Shown here: positions 6,596 through 11,446 of the stretch, piece after piece | How the letters are laid out: each line of letters begins with the position of its first letter | How positions within the stretch are numbered: the first letter of the stretch is position 1 | NCBI GenBank assembly: GCA_937959375.1 | Contig: CALGLS010000008.1 | Location: 1 to 11,446 of the forward strand | Reading direction: 5' to 3' | Length of the DNA stretch: 11,446 nucleotides | Origin: an uncultured Saprospiraceae bacterium | Lineage (GTDB): Bacteria; Bacteroidota; Bacteroidia; Chitinophagales; Saprospiraceae | The notes under the pieces: generated by a model | Seen by the model: only the letters and a program-made list of their open reading frames with translations | What the model was told of the DNA's origin: nothing | The model's database searches: none | Position numbers and translations under genes: made by a program

Positions 6596-8266
6596 ATGTC
6601 TGACAAGAAAGTAATCTTCGCCATGGAAGGCGTAAGCAAAATCTACCCACCTCAAAAACAAGTGCTAAAAAATATTTGGCTCTCTTTTTACTACGGTGCC
6701 AAAATTGGTGTACTCGGTCTCAACGGATCAGGTAAATCAAGCCTCCTCAAAATTATCGCTGGACTCGATACCAACTTTCAAGGGAAAGTAACCTTTGATA
6801 AAGAATACAAAATCGGTTACCTCGCTCAAGAACCTGAATTGGATGAAACTAAAACAGTAAAGGAAGTGGTACAAGAAGGTGTACAACACATCGTGGATGT
6901 TGTAACGGCCTACGAAGCTTGCTCCGCCAAACTCGCAGAACCTATGAGCGACGAGGCCATGATGAAGATCATCGAAGAGCAAGGCGAATTGCTTGAACAA
7001 ATGGATCACCTCAACGCTTGGGAACTCGACCACACACTAGAATTAGCTATGGACTCACTTCGCTGCCCACCAGATGACGCAAAAGTTAGTGTGCTCTCCG
7101 GTGGTGAACGAAGAAGAGTTGCACTCTGTCGCTTGTTACTAAGCAAACCCGATATTCTACTACTCGATGAGCCTACCAACCACTTGGATGCTGAATCTGT
7201 TCACTGGTTAGAACAATTCCTTAAGTCATTTCCGGGAACGGTTATCGCCGTAACGCACGATAGGTACTTTCTTGATAATGTAGCTGGTTGGATCCTAGAA
7301 TTAGATCGCGGTGAAGGTATTCCGTGGGAAGGAAATTACTCTTCTTGGCTAGAGCAAAAATCAGATCGTTTGGCTAACGAAGAAAAAGCAGAATCAAAAC
7401 GTCAGAAAATACTGAAGCGAGAATTGGAGTGGTCAAGGCTTTCGCCGAAAGGCCGTTCTGCAAAAGGTAAAGCGCGTTTGAATGCCTACGATGCAATGAG
7501 TAGTGCTGAAGTAAAAGAAAAAGAAGCGAAGCTCGAACTGTTTATCCCGCCGGGACCAAGACTTGGTGATCAAGTGATTGATGTTCAAGGTATCACCAAA
7601 AGTTTTGACAAACGCGTCTTGCTGGACAATGTAAGTTTTACCATCCCTAAAAATGCCATTGTCGGAATCATCGGACCCAACGGGGTAGGGAAGTCTACAC
7701 TTTTCCGCATGCTCATGGGCGAAGAAAAACCAGACAGTGGAAATATAAAGATTGGAAGCACAGTGCAGCTTGCTTACGTTGACCAATCGCACAAAGATCT
7801 TGTTCCAGAAAAAACGATTTACGAAGTGGTGAGCCAAGGTCTCGACTTCATCCAAATTGGAAACTCAGAAGTCAACGCACGAGCTTACCTCAGTCGTTTT
7901 AACTTTGCAGGAGGAGACCAACAAAAGAAAGTTGGCGTGCTCTCTGGTGGTGAAAGAAACCGACTACATCTTGCGATCACACTGAAGGAAGGCGGCAATG
8001 TACTACTGCTGGATGAACCTACCAACGATATTGATGTCAACACGCTACGCGCACTGGAAGAAGCGATTGAAAACTTTGCAGGTTGTGTCTTATTGATTTC
8101 TCACGACCGTTGGTTTATTGATCGTTTGGCAACGCATATTTTGTCTTACGAAGATGACGGACAGGTGGTTTTCTTTGAAGGTAACTTTAGTTCTTTTGAA
8201 GAAAGCAAGAAGGCTCGCCTTGGTGATGTGTCTCCTAAGCGCCCTCGCTTTAAGACTTTGCTTTAG
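6596..8266 (+). CDS. ettA: Energy-dependent translational throttle protein EttA (ABC-F ATPase)
   Basis: This 556-residue cytosolic protein has almost the same length as E. coli EttA (555) and the same order of motifs. Domain 1 has Walker A GLNGSGKSS (41-49), signature LSGGERRR (from 167) and Walker B DEPTNHLD (191-198) with catalytic Glu192. An arm insertion lies at about 90-140. The P-site tRNA interaction linker spans roughly 245-315, between the EttA-typical GEGIPWEGNYSSWLEQK block and LFIPPGPRLGD. Domain 2 has Walker A GPNGVGKST (360-368), signature LSGGE (449-453) and DEPTNDID (473-480) with Glu474. In E. coli, EttA binds the ribosomal E site and restrains the first elongation step when ATP is low. 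All catalytic residues are intact. The arm and linker fit EttA better than Uup or other ABC-F members. The gene has its own 175-base upstream region and a repeat-rich 3' flank. Confidence 0.96.
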   Translation: MSDKKVIFAMEGVSKIYPPQKQVLKNIWLSFYYGAKIGVLGLNGSGKSSLLKIIAGLDTNFQGKVTFDKEYKIGYLAQEPELDETKTVKEVVQEGVQHIVDVVTAYEACSAKLAEPMSDEAMMKIIEEQGELLEQMDHLNAWELDHTLELAMDSLRCPPDDAKVSVLSGGERRRVALCRLLLSKPDILLLDEPTNHLDAESVHWLEQFLKSFPGTVIAVTHDRYFLDNVAGWILELDRGEGIPWEGNYSSWLEQKSDRLANEEKAESKRQKILKRELEWSRLSPKGRSAKGKARLNAYDAMSSAEVKEKEAKLELFIPPGPRLGDQVIDVQGITKSFDKRVLLDNVSFTIPKNAIVGIIGPNGVGKSTLFRMLMGEEKPDSGNIKIGSTVQLAYVDQSHKDLVPEKTIYEVVSQGLDFIQIGNSEVNARAYLSRFNFAGGDQQKKVGVLSGGERNRLHLAITLKEGGNVLLLDEPTNDIDVNTLRALEEAIENFAGCVLLISHDRWFIDRLATHILSYEDDGQVVFFEGNFSSFEESKKARLGDVSPKRPRFKTLL

Positions 8267-8286
8267 ACTTTCGTGCACTTGATATA

Positions 8287-8335
8287 GGATGGGACACGGA
8301 TTGGACGGATTGAACAGATATGGACGGATTTTTTT
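8287..8335 (-). repeat. Inverted partial copy of the ATCCGT repeat
   Basis: Starting 20 bases after the ettA stop, this stretch is the reverse complement of the ATCCGT-rich core at 8396-8444 and 8541-8590. Its first 24 bases match 8421-8444 perfectly; the remainder has a few substitutions and a one-base gap and ends in the matching T-run. Paired with the nearer core it would form a stem of about 49 base pairs around a 60-base loop in the ettA 3' region. The inner half carries mismatches. Confidence 0.85.
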
Positions 8336-8352
8336 CCTTTGAACGCGGGTTT

Positions 8353-8483
8353 TTATCGCGCTCAATTTTGAATTGCTCGGCATTTACGATCGCAGAAAAA
8401 ATCCGTCCCCAATCCGTTCCATCCGTCCAATCCGTGTCCCATCCTCCTTAAAGGGCCTCACAAAAAAAGTCCCTACACTCACA
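8353..8483 (+). repeat. Direct repeat copy 1 (131 bases)
   Basis: This copy is identical to the one starting at 8498 except for the length of two A-runs (6 and 7 here, 7 and 10 there). In order it contains TTATCGCGCTC, a short inverted repeat CAATT-TTG-AATTG, CGATCG, an A-run, four ATCCGT-containing units at 8-12 base intervals ending in ATCC, then CCTTAAAGG, a second A-run and CCCTACACTCACA. No protein or known RNA is evident. Confidence 0.95.
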
Positions 8484-8496
8484 CCTTACACTCACA
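8471..8496 (+). repeat. Tandem 13-base mini-repeat at the copy junction
   Basis: CCCTACACTCACA (8471-8483), which ends copy 1, is followed at once by CCTTACACTCACA (8484-8496), differing at one base. The first form recurs at 8620-8632 as the end of copy 2. The spacer between the long copies is therefore itself a repeat unit plus one base, a clue to how the duplication arose. Confidence 0.85.
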
Positions 8497-8497
8497 A

Positions 8498-8632
8498 TTA
8501 TCGCGCTCAATTTTGAATTGCTCGGCATTTACGATCGCAGAAAAAAATCCGTCCCCAATCCGTTCCATCCGTCCAATCCGTGTCCCATCCTCCTTAAAGG
8601 GCCTCACAAAAAAAAAAGTCCCTACACTCACA
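8498..8632 (+). repeat. Direct repeat copy 2 (135 bases)
   Basis: This is the second copy, starting 145 bases after the first. The four extra bases are all in the two A-runs, and there are no substitutions. Such near-identity indicates a recent tandem duplication or gene-conversion-like upkeep. It ends 88 bases before the stop of the convergent membrane-protein gene. Confidence 0.95.
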
Positions 8633-8720
8633 AAAGTGCAGGAACGTTGAGAGAAAGGAAACTTACTATTTTTATCACGCCTTAGCGCGACCTTATTATC
8701 TTCTAGTGCTTTGATCGATT

Positions 8721-10502
8721 CTAAAAATTCAAGATCTCACGAATATCCTCCTCTGTTTCAATCTTACGATCATCTACATTCATTACAAACGTATGTTCTC
8801 CGAATTTGGTATTGATCTTCTTAAATTCTTCTGGCGGATATATTGCAAACTTATTGTCCTCCGTTACTAGCCAAAGGAGATTGTCCGACTTCATGTTAAA
8901 TTGAAGATCAGTGCCTTTTTGTGTGTAAAAACGGGCTACGGAATTACGTTGCTTGTCAACAAGATAAGCAATATTTCCATCAAATTCAGAATTGTCAGAG
9001 CCTTTAAATTCACCTTTTAAGGTATAAATTGAAGGTGGAATTGGGCGATCACAGTTCCAAATACCTAAAGAAGTAGCCGTAAAATTGTTAATTACTCTTA
9101 CAGAAATCAACTCATCTGTAGCTCTGTTCTCCTGTCCTTTTGCCCGGTATGCCGCAATTCTTTCATCAAATTTCTTATCGAAAAGAGCTCGCTCTGCTTC
9201 AATTTCTTCTCTTAAGGCTGCCTTCTTCTGGGCTAGAGCAGTACTTCGCTCGTCTAGTTTTGCAAGGTAAGCCGTTTGCTCCGCATTGAATTTTGCCAAA
9301 GCTGCTTCATAATCCGCACCATTCAAAACAGGGTTAACGATTAGCTTGACACTTTTGTCACCCTTGATTAATTTCAATTCGTAATCCTGATTCTTTAAGT
9401 GGCGCATGTTCATGTCATCCCAAGTAACGGCACGGATAGCCTCTTTTTCGTATGGACCGTTGTTTGGAGATACCTGCCAAACCGTGTTGCCGTACTCTTG
9501 CTTCAGTTTCATCAAATCTTGTTCGGCGCTACGCACACCTTCTTGTGCAGCGGTTGGTACTTCATTGCCATACTTGATTTGATCTGCAGCAATGTCAAAG
9601 TTGAAGGCTTGGTCAGTACCATTCTTTTTCATTGGTTTGTATGGCTTAACCGGCTTTGGTAAGCTAGCCTCAATCGCGGCTAACTGTTTTGTTTCCTTGC
9701 GCTCAAGATTTTTAATGGTCGTTGCTTTCTCTTGTAAAATTTCATCTTCTTCACTTAGCAAATCAGCAGCTGGCTCTTCGGCCAAAGTAATTTGATCAAC
9801 ACCTTCGTAAACCCAATTACGGGCTTCTGTATCAAGACTATAAATATTGAATGAAGGAAGTGGCGCTCCTTTTTTTACATTGATACTAGAAACTAATTCA
9901 ACATCCAGTGTTTTGCCCGGAGTCATCTCCAAACGCTCACCATTTTGTTCAGCATAAATTTCAATCATACCAGCAGATTCGAGAAAGTATTTGGTCCCAG
10001 CCGAATCATACTCCAATGGAATACCTGACAAAAAGAAGTCAACATAGTCATGGTACTCTTTGTACTTAATGTCAACTTGCCCAACAGCGAGATTGCCATA
10101 ACGATCGGTAAAGGCGCCAGCAGGCACTGTTACTTTTGAACCATTATCGTATTCGTATACACCTCCTTTGTTGACATCAATACTTTGACTGTTAAACGCT
10201 TTTTGAATTGTCTCTATAGGTGGGTTGACATAGGGCTGTGCTGCAGCGTATTCATCAAAAGTGACGATAGGTGCTGCAGGTCCGGTTCCAAAACCAACGG
10301 TGTAAAAAAGTATGCCGATTAAAGCAGCTGCTACTGCACCGCCGATATAATAAAGGCGACGGATGGTAGGCGCTTTCTGAGGAACTTGCTCAGTGGCGGG
10401 AACCGCTTTTTTGAGCAAGGCATCGAAGTCCTTATGTTTGGCAATCTCCTCAGGAGAAAGATTGTCCGGATTTAAATTCCAATTGTAATTGTTCTTTTTC
10501 AT
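8721..10502 (-). CDS. Single-pass membrane protein downstream of a sigma factor gene, unknown function
   Basis: The 593-residue product has a short N-terminal region (1-50, including SPEEIAKHKDFDALL), one membrane helix (about 51-72) and a large domain that should face the periplasm. Residues 112-205 (GGVYEYDNGSKVTVPAGAFTD..., GIPLEYDSAGTKYFLESAGMIEIYA) look like a beta-sandwich of the ZU5-like kind often found in Bacteroidota surface proteins. Acidic and basic helical stretches lie at 246-280 and, as a probable coiled coil, at 395-455. The C-terminal part (465-593) holds SLGIWNCDRP, with the only cysteine. I do not recognise a named family. The gene lies 72 bases downstream of the sigma factor gene on the same strand. 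A short cytoplasmic tail, one helix and a periplasmic sensor layout would suit an anti-sigma factor, but I see no zinc-binding or FecR-like motif. It could instead be the output of the sigma factor. Confidence 0.8.
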   Translation of the reverse strand: MKKNNYNWNLNPDNLSPEEIAKHKDFDALLKKAVPATEQVPQKAPTIRRLYYIGGAVAAALIGILFYTVGFGTGPAAPIVTFDEYAAAQPYVNPPIETIQKAFNSQSIDVNKGGVYEYDNGSKVTVPAGAFTDRYGNLAVGQVDIKYKEYHDYVDFFLSGIPLEYDSAGTKYFLESAGMIEIYAEQNGERLEMTPGKTLDVELVSSINVKKGAPLPSFNIYSLDTEARNWVYEGVDQITLAEEPAADLLSEEDEILQEKATTIKNLERKETKQLAAIEASLPKPVKPYKPMKKNGTDQAFNFDIAADQIKYGNEVPTAAQEGVRSAEQDLMKLKQEYGNTVWQVSPNNGPYEKEAIRAVTWDDMNMRHLKNQDYELKLIKGDKSVKLIVNPVLNGADYEAALAKFNAEQTAYLAKLDERSTALAQKKAALREEIEAERALFDKKFDERIAAYRAKGQENRATDELISVRVINNFTATSLGIWNCDRPIPPSIYTLKGEFKGSDNSEFDGNIAYLVDKQRNSVARFYTQKGTDLQFNMKSDNLLWLVTEDNKFAIYPPEEFKKINTKFGEHTFVMNVDDRKIETEEDIREILNF

Positions 10503-10574
10503 AAGCTGGAAGTTGTAGCTTTTTGAGCTTTAGGTTAATTAATAAACATGGTCTAAAGCGATACTATTCTGAGG

Positions 10575-11192
10575 TTATTTGGTTAAAGTTTTCTTGAGTC
10601 GTTCAAGAATTCTATAGGTCTTTACTTTTGCATTACTTTCAGTAATGTCGAGTATGTCTGCAATTTCTTTAAACGGTCTATGTTCAAAAAATCGCAGTTC
10701 AATAAGTTCTAAATCTGTTGGTTTGAGTTGGTCAAGTGCTTGAAGCAGCATCTGTTGAAGTTGCTCATCTTTTTGTTCAACAACTTCATCGATGATGTTA
10801 TTCAGTTGATGATCTTGAGCAGAAACGATACGGTTCTTGCTGACGTTGCGGAAGTACTGTGATACTTCGTTGCTAGCGATACGGTATAGCCATGCAGAGA
10901 AGGGTACTCCTTTGTATTGGTATTTTTCTAGTTTCTGAATAGCTTTCAGAAATACTTGCGAGCAGATATCGGCAGTCAGATTTTGATCGTCAGTACGTCG
11001 GTAGATAAAACGAAAAATCTGTTCGTAATATCGATCGTACAATGGACGGAAAAGAGCAGGGTCTGCCTGGGCAGCTTGTATTTGCTGCCATTCGTTTTGC
11101 ATATCTTGCTCTGACACAGCCTTGTGAGGTTGATCCATTAACACTACTTTTTTATTAGTAATGGTACGATTAAACTGAAGATTTGACTGCAT
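10575..11192 (-). CDS. ECF-like RNA polymerase sigma-70 family factor
   Basis: This 205-residue protein has the two-domain layout of ECF sigma factors. Sigma region 2 spans about 48-117 (LFRPLYDRYYEQIFRFIYRR, then AFSAWLYRIA-type sequence 'VPFSAWLYRIASNEVSQYFR'). Region 4 spans about 148-202, with the helix-turn-helix core FKEIADILDITESNAKVKTY. There is no region 1.1 or 3. The first ATG is chosen because AAGGA lies 7 bases before it, a good ribosome-binding site. Met19 and Met31 are alternative starts, since the first 30 residues are poorly conserved in kind. The product directs RNA polymerase to a small regulon that the sequence does not reveal. The adjacent downstream gene for a single-pass membrane protein suggests regulation at the membrane. 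I cannot assign a specific ECF group. Confidence 0.93.
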   Translation of the reverse strand: MQSNLQFNRTITNKKVVLMDQPHKAVSEQDMQNEWQQIQAAQADPALFRPLYDRYYEQIFRFIYRRTDDQNLTADICSQVFLKAIQKLEKYQYKGVPFSAWLYRIASNEVSQYFRNVSKNRIVSAQDHQLNNIIDEVVEQKDEQLQQMLLQALDQLKPTDLELIELRFFEHRPFKEIADILDITESNAKVKTYRILERLKKTLTK

Positions 11193-11199
11193 AAGTATG

Positions 11200-11204
11200 T
11201 CCTT
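11200..11204 (-). promoter_or_regulatory. Ribosome-binding site deciding the sigma factor start
   Basis: On the minus strand AAGGA ends 7 bases before the ATG at 11192. It is the clearest Shine-Dalgarno match at any start in the window, where other genes have A-rich leaders, and it favours this start over the in-frame ATGs at 11138 and 11102. Confidence 0.55.
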
Positions 11205-11364
11205 TTTTAGGTTTTTCGTCGAAACAATACCATTATCATTTGAAGTTGTTTTAGAATGGAGCTTGAAATTTCTTGTAAATCATCATTCTATTTTAAAACT
11301 ACTTGAGTGCTTGGACAAAATTGGGTTTACATTAATCAGTGAAGAATTTTAGTTCTAATTGACT

Positions 11365-11404
11365 AATTTTTAGGCTTCATCCTTTTGGCTGTAGCTTAAA
11401 AATT
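11365..11404. repeat. Inverted repeat upstream of the sigma factor gene
   Basis: AATTTTTAGGCT (11365-11376) and AGCTTAAAAATT (11393-11404) form a 12-base-pair stem with one G-T wobble around a 16-base loop. There is no adjacent T-run for a standard terminator. It lies about 175-210 bases upstream of the sigma factor start and could be a regulatory site or the remains of a terminator. The rest of 11193-11446 shows no gene and no convincing promoter. Confidence 0.45.
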
Positions 11405-11446
11405 GAGAAAAGTAGGGCTAAAAGACTCAGTGATTAAACTATAACT

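Larger units (their letters stand above)
8267..8720. other. 454-base intergenic region, mostly repeats
   Basis: This gap between the convergent ettA and membrane-protein genes is largely the repeat block listed below. No RNA gene or clear intrinsic terminator is visible. A small hairpin at 8675-8691 lacks a T-run in either direction. On the minus strand one frame stays open from 8736 down to a TGA at 8479; see the findings for a possible frameshifted tail of the membrane-protein gene. Confidence 0.6.

Noticed and set aside
7433..7855. 140-codon minus-strand frame
   Set aside because: It lies wholly inside ettA, opposite its highly conserved linker and second Walker A region, so it is a shadow frame.
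8090..8383. 97-codon minus-strand gene overlapping the ettA end and the repeats
   Set aside because: It is antisense to conserved ettA sequence and the rest is repeat DNA; no signal, domain or start context supports it.
8353..8632. CRISPR array
   Set aside because: There are only two long copies (131 and 135 bases) with a 14-base spacer, no regular short repeats with unique spacers, and no cas genes nearby.
8675..8691. Terminator for the membrane-protein or ettA transcript
   Set aside because: A stem of six or seven pairs (ATCACGC with GCGCGAC, including wobble) exists, but neither strand has a T-run directly after it.

Overview
The window looks like a chromosomal segment of a Bacteroidota bacterium, probably of the Cytophagia/Sphingobacteriia type. 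The pointers are AT-rich DNA with mostly A-rich start contexts rather than strong Shine-Dalgarno sites, a candidate TAnnTTTG promoter element of the Bacteroidota kind, a type II signal-peptide lipoprotein, two PorT-like outer-membrane beta-barrel proteins, and an ECF-type sigma factor followed by a single-pass membrane protein. The exact genus cannot be read from the sequence.

Layout. Bases 1-414 are the 3' part of a DinB/YfiT-like gene cut by the window edge. A 306-base gap (415-720) holds evenly spaced GTAAAC/GTTTAC hexamers, a perfect TTGAT-N4-ATCAA box and a strong intrinsic terminator. Bases 721-3981 are a gluconate-use operon: a single-chain fusion of gluconokinase with 6-phosphogluconate dehydrogenase, followed 30 bases later by a GntP-family gluconate/H+ symporter. 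Together they import gluconate, phosphorylate it and oxidise it to ribulose 5-phosphate.

Convergent to this operon, with the two stop codons sharing TTAA, is a lipoprotein of unknown function (3978-4847, minus). Divergent from that is a tandem pair of diverged paralogues predicted to be outer-membrane barrels (4942-5667 and 5722-6420). Next is ettA (6596-8266), an ABC-F ATPase that gates translation elongation according to energy state.

The ettA 3' flank (8267-8720) is the most repetitive stretch. It has two almost identical 131/135-base direct copies built from ATCCGT-containing units, plus a third inverted partial copy that could fold against either one. On the minus strand an ECF-like sigma factor gene (10575-11192) lies upstream of a 593-residue single-pass membrane protein gene (8721-10502). 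They are probably co-transcribed, and the second product is a plausible but unproven regulator or output of the sigma factor.

Most genes belong to recognisable families. The less ordinary items are the kinase-dehydrogenase fusion, the ATCCGT repeat block, the possible late frameshift at the end of the membrane-protein gene, and the sigma/membrane-protein pair.
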